Shown one piece after another: positions 36,880-48,901 of a stretch of 64,000 nucleotides of DNA. The position numbers and the translations under genes are program-made. The notes beneath the pieces were generated by a model. The model was not told the origin of the DNA and searched no databases. It worked only from the letters and a program-made list of their open reading frames with translations. This DNA is from Montifringilla adamsi (taxonomy: Eukaryota; Chordata; Aves; Passeriformes; Passeridae): contig JAGGNK010008670.1 in the NCBI GenBank assembly GCA_017590115.1, forward strand, positions 4,521,677 through 4,585,676. Direction: 5' to 3'. Positions within the stretch are counted from its first letter, which is position 1, and every line of letters starts with the position of its first letter.

Positions 36880-39743
36880 TTTTCCTTTAATCTGTCAAAA
36901 TTTGGGTTAAAAAAATCCAAACCATGGCAAATGCTGGTTCAATAATGACATTTACTGAGGTGAATTTGGAGATTATCTATTATTCTCTCTCTGTAACTTT
37001 GACATTTGTGAGTAATTAAACTCTCAGGACTCTCACAAATCATGAATTGCTGTGAATGGTTCTGTGTGTGTATAGTCAATATTACATCTGATAGAAATAG
37101 ATCATATTATGCAGAAATAGTCATCTTGGTTATGTTTCTTGGCAAATCTTAGGCCTATACAAGTGAAAAATAAAACAATGTAAAGGAAAAGAACACCGTG
37201 GTGAGTCAGTGACACGAGGGTGATGCTGTGTCTGCAGCAGATGGATTTGATTTGTCCAAGTGGGAAGCTCTCTCCATCCATGGGGGGATGAAGCCATCCA
37301 AAGGGTTTAGCCTGGTGAGCAGCTCCTGCAGGAGAGCTGTCACTGGGTAGTGTCTGGATCATACAGCTACCTCTCTGAGTACACAATATACACAATATTA
37401 AAATTATTACTTCATGAAAGGTTTTTTTTAATAATAGATATTGTTACCTGTTTGAGAAGTGTGCAGCCAAGCTGTAAATTTAATCAGAGCTTTGTCCCTT
37501 TAACAGCCAAAATTTTAAAAAGCACCTTTTGCGTTTAATCCCCCATGGGTTTTTTGGTCAGCTGAAATATGTTTTTAGTTCACGTTATCACAGACAAAGT
37601 AATCATTCTCTGAAACAAATACCTCGGTGAGAGGAGGGAAACTTGACTCTGGGTTTGTGAAATGGCTGCATCTGACAGCCAAGGGGTTTGGGGGGACATC
37701 CCCCCCATGGGGAATCACCAGGGCTCTGTCAAACCCCAGCTCAAACATCAGCCTGGCTTTCCAAAAAGCAGCCTGCTCCTGCTGGCTCGCTCTGCAGCGA
37801 AACTCATATTTAATCACTGGGGTTTTTGCCTAAAATTGCAGGATTAAAGCCATAATTTAAAAGCAGGATCTCAACCCAGTAATAAGTGTGAATTCATTTG
37901 ACCCCCAAGCCTTTCAAGCCGTGCCCTCGAGGGAGTAAATGAATGTTGCTTGCAGTGTAGTTCTCACACACACAATGAGCCCCCGAACCACACGATGCCT
38001 GTGAATGCTAACCCGGAATTTGAAAGATAATGAAAGTTGTACAGAAACATTTTTCATTACCTGAAAGACGGGAAGGGCCGATACTCATCAGTCTTGTAAC
38101 CTTATTGAAGTGGTGCAGGAGTTGGATTCTTTCCCAGGGGCTTTTATGGAATAATTATTTACACCACCGAGTTTTGATAGAGCAGAAAGGAGGCATTTAC
38201 TGTGTAAACTGAGAAGTTTTCAGAAACTAATTAACTCTGCTTTTCACCAGACGTACAGAGCTCCTTGTGGGAGAATCTTTTGTTAGGTCTCAGCTAAAAG
38301 GCCAAGCCAGCCCTCTTCAAAGCAAGCACAGTGATTTTGGGGACAGATGAGACAGGCTGGGGGAACTCAGAGGCAGCATGAAGGTTTACCTGCCCAGCCT
38401 GGGAAGAGATGCTCTGGCTGCTTATGTTTTGTCAGATGGAATTAGTGCACTGTTATAATGAACAATGAGCTGGTTTTAAATGATGGTGAAGTATTTCTGT
38501 CTGCAAGTTCTGAAGGGCCATTAAGCCCACCATCGTGGTGGTAGTGGGCTGCTCCTTACAGCCTGGAGAGGGCGGGTGGAGGTCTGTACCTTTGCAAAGG
38601 TGTTTGTGTAAGTTAGAAAAGTTGGAGGCAAAGATACTGAACTGTTTTACAAGTACCTGCTTGTTATTCTCAACATATCAAACCCCCATTTATTTAACTT
38701 AGCTTTTTTTCACAGCAGAGCTAGTGCTTCCTGCTCCAGGTAGGAGTTCCTTGGTAAACTAAGTGGTGGCTTTGGCCATGAAAGGAGATGTTGGCAGATG
38801 ACTGTGATATGGTATCAGCCTGTTGGTCAGGGAGCAGCAGATAGGTTTATCTCCAGCCACACAAATAAATCCATTCCCATCTGACATGCACAGCCCAGGG
38901 AGGGAATAGATTTGCCTTTTCTGACTTATCTTGCAGACAGTGACCCCTCACTTGCTTTCCCGCACTTGCCGTGTGTGCTCAGTGCAGCTAAGACTGGTAT
39001 TTAACCATTTCTGGTGTTTATTTTTAAACCTGCAGCAGCAGTTGCTGTTTACCTACGAGCTCCAAGGCAGTCAGCGGCAGCTCTGGTGCTCCTTCCTTCT
39101 GAAATTAATGCTGTAGCTGCAGCAGCTTAGCAACTGGGTTTGGACTTTCATCCTCTGCTGGCTTCAGAATAATAGTCTAACAGTTTCTAGCAGTTAGCCC
39201 ACAAGATACTTTCTCTTATTTTAAGAAACCCAGGACCTAACTTTTTACAGCTTGCTGAAGTTCGTGGAGGGCCAGAGTTTCGCCGTATGTGGAATATATA
39301 CGTGTGTCCTTGGGAGTAGTCATAGAGAAAAACATTTCAATAGAACATTGGCAGCATGTCATGCCTCCAGCTCCAAGTCTGTCTGAATTTATGAAAAACA
39401 ATTATGCAAGCATATTTCCATAATAAAAGAAACTGCATGTTGATGGGCTGAGCTGGCATAGTAGTAATGTCTGTTAAAAAACCCTAAAATCTATTTGGAT
39501 CTTGTTAATCAGCTTTTTGATCAAAATATTATTTTAAATGTAGGTTTTTAGCTCTTACGTATCTCTGCTCCAATTTCATTTACATATGTGTGTATATATA
39601 TATACATGTGTATATCTCAAAAAAATTAACTTGTGTTACTTGAATAATGCAAGATTCTTATAAGGTATCTTATCCAGTATCAGGGTTAACTGCTCCAAGA
39701 TTTTAAAATAAACATTGATTTCATAGCATCAGAAAAATATGAT

Positions 39744-39780
39744 AAGAAAATGCCATGAAAGCAAGAAATGCCATGAAAAT
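39744..39780. repeat. Imperfect 18-19-bp tandem repeat
   Basis: Two adjacent copies share the core aatgccatgaaa, preceded by aaga in each copy. A short slippage product in the intron. Confidence 0.7.
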
Positions 39781-41524
39781 TCATAAAACAATTTGCACGT
39801 CCACGTTTTTTACAGAGAAAGCTTGATGCTGCTTTAGCCTTCTTGCCTTAAAACTTATTTTTCACATTAGCTTGAACAAAGGTTTTCTTATTTTGGCAAG
39901 ACTTAAATGTGCTGCTATAAATTAAAATCTCTAACTTTTGAGATCATGGCGTTTATGATGAGACATTTCATGGTGTCACCTACTTGTCAGGCTGTTAAAA
40001 ATGGATTTATGACTTGCTCAGAAAGAATCTGGTTGATATATGGGTATCAGACACAACAGTTGCAGTGCTCATCAGCTGGAAGCAATGTGTTTGCACATGA
40101 GAAGGTAAATATTCTCCATTCTATAAAGATACCCAGAAGCTGGATTTGTAAACAAGCAGTTCCTGAAAGCTGATGGCTGATACTTCATTCCCAAGTAATT
40201 TGTGGGTAAGGGGTTTCACTTGTCTCAACAAAAGTTAGGAAATGTGTAACTGAGCACCTGCAGCATTCATGTTACACCTTCTGAAATAACAACATCTTGC
40301 TCTTTGTGTTGCAAAAATCTGTCAAAATTATAGATGCAGTGAAATTTGTTGCATAGGAAAAATAAAGAATATAAACCCTCAGTCTTTAATTCCTCCATAT
40401 GGAGGCTGACTAAAATAATATTCTTTATATATTCACTACAGTTAAGAGGGAAAAACACCATTATTTTCATGATGAAAAGTGGAGACTTGGTGGCAGAGCA
40501 TTTGAGGCTCTGGGGGCTTTGGAGACTTTGAGGCTTCCCTGGGATATTTCAGCAGGCTAGTGTGAAAATGTGCAGCCTTTCCCAGATAACCAGTGCAACT
40601 ATTGCTTTTTATTTATTTTTCTTCTGAGACAGTGGCAGGGGGGATTTTTTATTCTTCTTTCTTGGCCTGATAACAAAGGCTGCTCTCTGGTGTGCTGCTG
40701 CTGGCTGTGTGCAGCTGATCTGCCAGTGGCTCTCCTGGTGAGCAAGGTGATGCTGGTTCTGTAAGCTGCATGAACCTGGCTCTCCAGAAGAATACAGTGG
40801 CACTGGTGGGGTGATAAAATTGGTTTGGCGCAGGAGTTTGAGGTACTTTTTCCATGTTTTATTAAAAACAATTCCTTACCCCTCTGCCATGGGGCTGTTG
40901 CACGCAGTGGTGACTGCAGATCACACACAGTATTTCTGTCAAGGCACAAGGTGATTGATTTGCAATGTAGTTTTTAATTGGACATCTACTATGATTTTCC
41001 CTTGTGCTTTTGAGCCAGCATAAATTTTCAGGTTGAATTGGGTTTTTCTACTTACTTGCTGTTGATTTACTGGGGTTTCAAGTGGCAAGAAGGAGCAGGA
41101 TGACTGAAAAAGCCATCAGAGTTTCATTGAAAAAGCTCCCCAACAAAAACTTTAGAAAAATAATTGTGGATAAAACAATCTATAGTTTAAAGTCTTTGTT
41201 CCACTTAGTCCCAGGTCCCTTTTGGGAATGGCCACAGCAGCAGGTACCTCCAGAGGCATCCTTTGCTGGATGCTCAGACAGTGAAGAGCCAGTTCCCTGC
41301 AGGGGAACCTCTCTCTGTATTCCTCATTTGTTAGAGATCACTTTTTGCCATGAATCTGTGTTTCTGTTTGTGTTGTTGATCGTTTCTGACCCTTTACTTT
41401 TCAACTCTACCTCGGAAATTTCCATTTTGCAAGAAATTGATTGTGAAGATGCAAGCAAAAAGCAAATGCTTACAGAACAGTGTTTTTTCCTCGGATTTCA
41501 GATTAATTAGTGTTTCTTTTATAG

Positions 41525-41682
41525 GTTACAAATATTCAAGCAAGAACAGTTTTGCTTTCCTGGTCACCTCCCCCTGGCCTTCTCAATGCAGATAGACACA
41601 ACAACGGTTTGCCTTACACCTGTACCTACGAGGTTGCCTTATCAGATAAAGGGAGGGATGGAAAATACAAGATCATTTACAG
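41525..41682 (+). CDS. FNDC3B: FNDC3B coding exon 5 of window (FN3 domain 1, strands A-C')
   Basis: This 158-nt exon encodes window residues 223-274 and ends with two bases of a split Ser codon before donor gtaaaa (phase 2). It carries the N-terminal half of FN3 domain 1: VTNIQARTVLLSWSPP contains the conserved strand-B tryptophan, and YEVALSDKGRDGKYKIIY holds strands C and C'. The loop between them (GLLNADRHNNGLPY) differs clearly from the mammalian sequence I remember, while the flanks are nearly unchanged. The acceptor is tttcttttatag. In the family the FN3 array is the interaction part of the protein. Confidence 0.95.
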
Positions 41683-43841
41683 GTAAAAACCAGCATTTTT
41701 ACACTTTTTTGTTTCATTAGGAGTAAATACTCTGAGCTTTTCAGGGTGTATCCTGGCATGGCCATCAGTCACAGAAGAAAGGTTTCCTCACCAGAGAAGC
41801 TTGCAGGGATCTGGTGGAGAGCATGTCACAAGGTCCCTAATTGCCACCCCATCCCACCTCCCTGGCCCGTGGCACATCCTGCCTGCAATGCCATCACTCC
41901 CATTGCCAGTGAAAAGGTTACTTTTTCTTTTATGCTAAATGTCAAAACCTTTCGTGTACACCATGCAGGCAGGAGAGCTGCCTTCCTAATGGGCTAATTT
42001 TGTGTGGACTTGCAGAATTTAGAAGAGTAAAATCTTGTTATTTCAGCTAACGAGAAAAATGTGAGGGCTTTGTTGCTTTGTGGTGTCTTAGATGAGCAGA
42101 GGAGGCAGTGGAGCAGTCAGTAGGTTACAGAGGCTCCCCAGAAAAACCCGAATGCTTGGCTCTCAGCAGGCTTCAGTAAAAATTCTGAGGGATTTCTCTG
42201 TGTCTCCTTGCAGTGATCCTCTGAGCTCATTCTGTGATGAAGTACATATGGTGTTATGCCTTTCTTTTTCCCCACTAATGACGTCTAGGAAAGAGAATTT
42301 GGAGATGTGACCTTGGCTATTGTGAAATAGCTAATCCTTCCCAAGTCTCATTAAATAAAGTCCAGGTGATAGAGCATTTAAGGAATTACCTCTTGAGACC
42401 AAGCCATCCCCTTTCTTAAGATGTCCTGTGAATTAGGGTATTCCTCTTGGTATGCTGAAGGCAGCTCTTGGAAAATACAAAAAGGGTGTATTAACCAGGG
42501 AAAGGCTGCCTGATTTTACTCTTTTTTTCTGGCATTTACAGCAGCTGTTTGTGAGCCAACGTGAGCATCTCCATAGTCAAGTGTGTGCTGCTGAGCTTTT
42601 AAAGTGGGAAGGACACTTTCTAGTACTTCTTGTGCTTGATGGCTGCACATTCTCCCCTGGTTATGAAATGTTGTGCATCTGTTTTAAAGCTGCTGGTGGT
42701 GATGTGTCTCCTGCTGCTGGCCAGAGTGCAGCCTTTAGCTTGATGTGGTATGTTCCATCAGGAGCAGCAGTAATTGTTATTACTACAGGCAAAAGAGAGT
42801 CTGCAATATGTTGAATACATTGTCTTTGGAAGGAGGTGCACTTATTTCAGAAGGGAAAAACTGGATTTGCAGAGCATTGTATTATGAAATAAAAACTAGA
42901 AGGCTTGCTGGTGGATTTCTGGCGACCCAGCAGGCATGTGCTTTCTGGTGGATTTTGTTCTGTTGATTTTGAGACATCTCCCTGTATTTGTCCAGCTAGC
43001 TATGAAATATTTCTTTATGCTGAATTGAGAGCTTTCTTGTTTCCCATATTTTAATAAAATCATGAATAAGCCAAGCCCTTACATGAGATGGCTATTACTT
43101 ATTAAGCACTGACCCGTACCTTAATCTTCACAGATTTGGCAACACATGACTGAGCCCAGTGTTCATTTACCAGCAAACAAGCCAGAAGGAAAAAGAATAG
43201 CCCTAACTATGTTGGCTGCTTTTGAAATTAATAGATTTTGTGCTGGTTATTTCTTAAAATGTCGAAACCACTTTGCTTTAAGTTGTCTTGGTATTGAAAG
43301 AGAGCTGGGTCCAGCTGTTTGGGTGTTAATTAAATGTCTCCTTGCTGTGGTCCTCACAGGGAATGTGGTTCTGGAGGAGGGAGCGATAAGTGAAACAGTT
43401 GTGCAAGAAATTCTGCTTCTTCCTCTGAAGTTCAGTGGGTCACTGTGTGTGAAGTATTTTGAATAGGGTATATGCAGAAACTACAACAATAATGTTTGGG
43501 TTTCGCTCTTTTCGGCTCTGGGAGGGTTGAAAACCACAATGAGCTTTATACAAATATCAGCAAAATATGAGGTAGTGTTGAAATGAACCCATATATTTAG
43601 TTTATTGAATAAATTGGTGTGATAAATTCTTTTTTTTTCTATGCATATGGAGCTTTATGAAGTTTTCAGGAAACATGAAGTGTTTTGAGAAATTGTTGGT
43701 GTATGGTTTGCTACTGTTTCTCTTCGGAAGGATTATTTTTCTTCTTTCAAATTACATCACTAGAAAATCACTAGCTGTGCTAAGTGGGATATTGCTTTTC
43801 ATAATTTATTGATTGGTTTGTTTTGGATTTCTTTCCTACAG
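41683..43841 (+). other. Intron, 2159 nt, phase 2
   Basis: The intron lies within FN3 domain 1. No repeat or RNA gene was recognised. Open frames at 42452-42814 and 43146-43466 show no domain motif. Confidence 0.8.
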
Positions 43842-43901
43842 TGGAGAAGAATTAGAATATCACCTGAAGGACCTTAGGCCAGCAACAGATTATCACGTCA
43901 G
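43842..43901 (+). CDS. FNDC3B: FNDC3B coding exon 6 of window (FN3 domain 1, strands E-F)
   Basis: A 60-nt exon that completes a Ser codon, encodes GEELEYHLKDLRPATDYHV (window residues 276-294) and ends with AG of an Arg codon before donor gtgagt (phase 2). The LKDLRPATDYHVR motif is the FN3 E-F corner signature, with the conserved Leu, Pro and Tyr all present. The acceptor ctttcctacag is strong. The exon is too short to show in ORF scans; phase agreement on both sides confirms it. Confidence 0.94.
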
Positions 43902-46608
43902 GTGAGTTAGCATGATTTGAATGTCACTTAAATATAAACCCTTAAATTATATGAGAATAAATGTGAAAGACTTTCAAGTAAATATACAGTGTAGTTCAGG
44001 AATTTCATGGTCACTTCTGTAGTTGTGTTTTTCAGGGGTTTCTAAATGTTTTATCATAGATTTTTGTCTTGGACTATGAGAGTACTTTTTGAACAGTATC
44101 TTTTGTTGTGTTGTTGTCATTGCTGTAGTAAGAGACAAAAATAAGTATATGATCTGTATTTCTGTATGGATAACAGACCTGGAAGTGCTTATGTATGAAA
44201 GTAGGATATCTGAGGTAATTCAAAAATTTGACTCAGGCAACTGGTGTTTCTTCAGTTCCTGTAAGATGAACACTGGAAGTACTCCACACTTTTTTCATAA
44301 GTAGGGCACGCTTTGGGAAGTAAAGCTGCTGCATACAGATCCATCTGACCATAGACACTTCAACATTTATTCCAAGAAAAAAATGGATTCACACTGAACT
44401 GTGTTGATGTTTTCATAACATATTTCTCTTTGATTCTGAAGATGTGTTTTACACATTTGTTAACTATTAACACATTCTAGTTTTGTTCTCTGATGGTTTT
44501 AACACTGTGTTACCTGCTTGTGTTGCTTTTTTTTAAAGACTTTATGAACCAAGGCTTTGAATTTACATCCTGTTCACTTACCCTCAATATCCTTTTTAAA
44601 AAAATCCTTTCACTCTTGTCTATTGTTCCCTTCTGTTTTTCCAGACAAGGGCTAGGCACACTGTTTCACATCAAGGTTGCTCCTGTTTGTAAAACTTTAA
44701 AGAACAAACACCTTGCAATGTGTCCATCTATCTCTGCTACTGTGGATTATTTATATTTTTAAGGATTGTTTCTAGAGGAGCCCTAAAATGAACTTTTCAA
44801 GTAGAAGCACAAGACCAGAAGGAACTTCTCACAAATGAGGAAAAGATGCAGCTCCTGAATGGGGCAGGAGTCTTGGCCTTAGCAGCTGAAGGATGGTAAC
44901 AAGGAGAATGTTGTAAAACACTACTGAGCTTCCTTCTGAGCATTGAACATCTCTTTTGAAGCCAAATTCAAACACCAGAGAGGTCACCATGCACAGCTGG
45001 GCTGAGGTCTCAGTCATTTTTAGGGGTGTTGTGGGTATTTGCCCCAGGTCCTGGCTGACTTCTTCCTCCCTACCTACAGTTCCCTCCACCTTCTTACAGG
45101 TTTGCCAGAGTACAGGTTGGTTGTGAGAAGTTCACAATAACTTCTGTTTAAAAAGGAGTGACTAAATACAGAAGTCAGACTTGCAAAGCAGCAGCACTGT
45201 TTGTAGTGGAGCGAGCTGTCACTGAAACAGCAGCTGTTTGCTTTCCACCATAGTTTTGGGGTTATTTTTTTCCTTCACTGAAACTGCATTATGTATTAAT
45301 GACTGTGAAGAAATAAATCTGTTGAGTAAAGGAATTTATGGGGCCAGCAGTTACTGGGCAGATCGCCTTGGGTCTCCTTGACCTTGGCAGCATCTCTCAG
45401 GGCTTTGTCTCTGCTGGACAAGGTGCTTGTGTTCCTCGCTGCCCTGCTGGGCCCTGGCACAACCTGGAACAACCTGGTTTGCTCTAAGCCACCTCCTGCT
45501 TCCCTTCAGGTGTACTGTTGTGGTGCCCTCAGAGGTGGCTGTGCTCAGGGTTTCAGTGGCTTGCAGGAGATGCCCCTTGAGCTCGTTTTCACACGGTTTT
45601 ATTTCCCTTGTGGTGTGTGTTGGATGCCAGGCCACGCTCATTTCCAGCACACACATGTGCCACTTGCCAGATGCAGACTCAGTTAATTAATTGTATTTCT
45701 TGTTGCTCCTGCCTGCTAACAGGTGATGTGTAAAGCAGCACCAGATCTCGTCTACTTCCCCCAGAAAGTTTGATTCTATGTAGGTGGTCATTGTGCATAA
45801 ATTACTCTTATCTACTGAAAACAAATTTAGGAATTGCCCTTTCTTTAGCTCTGCATTCAAGCACACAATAGCTACAGCCAACTCAGAGGTCATTGTCTGG
45901 TCATGGCCTGAACTTTTCTTTGAGTAGAAGACTCCCAATTTGCACTTTCTTTTGCTGCATGGAAAATGTGAAGGGGAAGAATAACATCATTACTTTTTCA
46001 GAGAAAAGCACCTTGTGAGGAAGTGCTCAACTATATCCCGTTTGCTTTCCCGTATTATTTGTTATTGCATGTGCTATGCTGACATATAGAGGATTTGCCT
46101 GAAATCAAATTTGCTTTGAAGATTTTAACTTATCACAGCAATGTTGCTGGCCTGTGTTAGTTCTAGTCCATGGAGGCCCACTAATTGTTGATGCCTGAGT
46201 TATGTAGAAGATTGTACCCATGGGAGGTGACCAGCAGATACCTGCACTCAACATGGTACACGTGGATCAAGTGTAAACCAGGCATTAAAGTTGATACCTT
46301 TTTCCCTGTTGTACTTCAAGGAGGATTTTACCAGTGTGTGGAAGCCTGGCAACAGGCAAGGAAATATTGGTGGAAAGAAAAGATAACGAAGATAACTCAG
46401 GTCCATGGGAATATTTGCACAAAACACTGTTCCTCTCCTGCTGTAATTCTTTTGCATTCTTGTATAAGTAAAGCTAGGATTGCCATTGGGCTGTGATAAG
46501 TCTGTCATTACTGGCATTACGGGGGTGCTTTGGTGGTCAAACACTGTGGCCAGGGCAGTGCCACTGTACCTGTCAGCACATTTATAACCCATTTCAACAC
46601 TGTTCCAG
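43902..46608 (+). other. Intron, 2707 nt, phase 2
   Basis: The intron lies between strands F and G of FN3 domain 1. It contains a GC-richer stretch at about 45350-45690, where frames are open on both strands, but I see no domain or repeat that I recognise. Confidence 0.8.
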
Positions 46609-46747
46609 GGTATATGCAACGTACAACTCAGTCAAAGGATCCTGCTCAGAGCCAGTAAGCTTCACCACTCCAAGCTCAGCACCAGAGAGTCCCTTCCCAC
46701 CCAAAACCTCGCACAGGACCAAAAGCTCCTTAACCTTACAGTGGAAG
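46609..46747 (+). CDS. FNDC3B: FNDC3B coding exon 7 of window (end of FN3 domain 1, start of domain 2)
   Basis: This 139-nt exon completes an Arg codon and encodes window residues 296-341, ending on Lys before donor gtaggt (phase 0). VYATYNSVKGSCSEPVSFTT is strand F-G of domain 1. An S/P-rich linker (PSSAPESPFPPK) follows, and then KSSLTLQWK is strand B of domain 2 with its conserved tryptophan. The domain border lies inside the exon, not at an intron. The acceptor cactgttccag has a modest pyrimidine tract. Confidence 0.95.
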
Positions 46748-47070
46748 GTAGGTAACACTTGGTTCAGGCAAAGCAGGGGGAAAGTACTGACAGTAAGCAT
46801 AAATGTTGGAAATAATTGAAAGCTGAGACAGTCATTTTGCTGTAAGGGACGTGAACTTGCTCTGCTCTGACAAATCCCTTCCTGTGCACCAACTTGACTT
46901 TTAAAATGTAAGTGTTTCATTATGTCCAGCTTCTTCCCAGCATTCATCAAGAGGTTGCCAAGCCATGTGCAAAGCTTTGGTTTCTCTTGGAACTGTAGTC
47001 ACTTGCCTGGGGGAGGTGAAGCTGTTTTCTCTTACTCCCCAAATCACCTTTTGTTTATTTTTGTTCGTAG
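46748..47070 (+). other. Intron, 323 nt, phase 0
   Basis: The shortest intron in the window, ending in tttttgttcgtag. It holds nothing else recognisable. Confidence 0.9.
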
Positions 47071-47124
47071 GCACCAATTGATAATGGTTCAAAAATCACC
47101 AGCTACCTTCTGGAGTGGGATGAG
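47071..47124 (+). CDS. FNDC3B: FNDC3B coding exon 8 of window (FN3 domain 2, strand C)
   Basis: This 54-nt exon encodes exactly 18 codons, APIDNGSKITSYLLEWDE (window residues 342-359), phase 0 at both ends, with a consensus donor (GAG before gtaagt). It supplies the B-C loop (PIDNGSKI) and strand C (YLLEWDE) of FN3 domain 2. Because it is a multiple of three, skipping it would keep the frame but delete strand C and so unfold the domain. Confidence 0.95.
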
Positions 47125-48864
47125 GTAAGTAGTAACTAGTTGAAATAAATACACAAATAAATGGCACTCAGACTTTACAAGGATTTGCTGAGTAAAGAAA
47201 AGTAATTAAATACAGGAGAAAGTAGAAATGGGAAAATGAAATCCTGATGGCATTAGGTAAAGAGTTGGAAAGGTGAGAGGCAGTGGGGGGAAAACTTTCC
47301 ATTCAGTGTATTTTATATAGGGGTGATGTTCTGTTTCTGTACCCTTGAAATCTTCTATCATTCATTTGGTGTACTTTATTTGTTAATTAGCATTACTTAC
47401 TATTTAATTACTTGTGATGTATCTTACAGCTCTGTTCATGATCTCTTTCTTTTGCTGCTGAGTGCAGAATAAACACTTGTTCCTGCCTTAGAGGAGAAGA
47501 GTCATGATTTGCAGAGAATGTACTCAGAATCAAAATGAGTGTCCTTTTGGACAATTAGCCCCCTTCCAGACACAAAAGGAGATAAGTTTTCTCCTAAATA
47601 TCTTCTGTGGTTAGTGAGCAGTGTTGGGAGAATGCCCTGACAGATGATGTGCAGGATTTGTTTGGGGTGTGTGTTCTTGTGAGTCCTCCCTCTGTCCCCT
47701 AATTTCTGCCCCCTTTCCTTTGTACAAGCCACATTTCTGCAGAAATGTGTCAGGGACTATTATCTCTGAAGGAAAAGCATAAATACTGGGTTTCAGAAAG
47801 GGCTTGGACAACATGTAAATAAAAGTCATGAGTTGGGAAGTGAAGGGTGTGAAAGGGTGTTTGGTTGTAAAGTCTGAGAAACATCTCTTTAGGTCTTCTG
47901 TAGTCTAAAAATATTCTAAAGGGAGTATTTTGTTGTGAATAGTTTTCCACCATGGCATTAGTAACACATTCCCTGCTCGTTCTGCTGCATGTTGTGTGTT
48001 TGGAGCCACTCACTGTGCAAACATTTGTTGTGTGCACTGTCACAGCTTGTGGAGTCTGCATGATGGGAAACCATGAGAACCTGAGCTAAAGTTGAGCAAT
48101 AACTTCAGAATGACTTGCTGTCCTTCTGCACATAGTGGAAAGCCAAAGGTTGTCACTGAAGAAGGGAAAAAGGGGAGTGTGAAGTCTGGGAAAGGAGATA
48201 AGGAGAGATTTCTCCAAAAGCTTGGGCCAGGATGGTCCTGTTAGACCTGTGACACCTTGATTGTGCACTTGTGATTTCTTCCAAGGCTTCCAGTAACTTG
48301 GAGCTGAAGGAACAGAGCAGCACAGAGCAGTGGAAACATAGGTGATTCCGACCTGCAAAGGAAAGGGAAGCAACAGAAGGTCCTGTCAGAAGGACCATCA
48401 GCAGATAATTAATACAGTGCAAATACTGTAATGTTAATTTTGACTACCTGGAGCATAGGCATACTTTTGGATATATATATTGGGCAATTCTAAAATCCTT
48501 CTGTCCTTCAAACACTTTAGTAAGAGTTTTGTCTTCAGAAAGAATGCTTATGACACCCATTTTTCACAGAGCAGTTTGGTTTAGGGTAGTTCAGCTACTA
48601 ATGGGAAAACATTAAGGCATCCAGATTCCCTTAGCCTACCTGTTTTAATTATCTTGTTTTCTCAGTAATAGCCCTGAAATCTGAGATTGTATTGGATAGC
48701 TAGCCAGCACAGATGGAAGAATAATAGCCCTGCACAAATTAATTTGGTGCATCTCCAATGGTTTGACAGGACTCCTGGATGAAATCTAGCTGTCAGGTTC
48801 TCAGACAGTTAATGCCACAGGTGTAGCTTCTCTAAAATTTTTTTAGAAAAATAAGAGATAAGAG

Positions 48865-48901
48865 ATTTCTGTCTCTTATCTCTCTGATAAGAGACAGAAA
48901 T
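48865..48901. repeat. Perfect inverted repeat, 16-bp arms, 5-nt loop
   Basis: The left arm atttctgtctcttatc (48865-48880) is exactly complementary in reverse to gataagagacagaaat (48886-48901), separated by tctct. The + strand RNA would fold into a 16-bp hairpin. The stem is short for a microRNA precursor. It could be a residue of an inverted duplication or a small DNA-transposon fragment. Confidence 0.9.

Larger units (their letters stand above)
35502..41524 (+). other. Intron, 6023 nt, phase 0
   Basis: The intron runs from gtatgt to acceptor ttcttttatag. It contains a 27-nt poly(A) followed by a further A run at 36842-36879, a (TA)n-rich stretch near 39590-39610, an imperfect short tandem repeat at 39744-39780, and a CpG-retaining block at about 37910-38290 noted in the findings. 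An open frame at 41082-41510 just upstream of exon 5 has no recognisable domain and stops before the acceptor. Confidence 0.8.

Noticed and set aside
41082..41510. 142-codon open frame just upstream of exon 5
   Set aside because: It stops before the acceptor, has no FN3 or other motif, and is not needed for phase continuity between exons 4 and 5.
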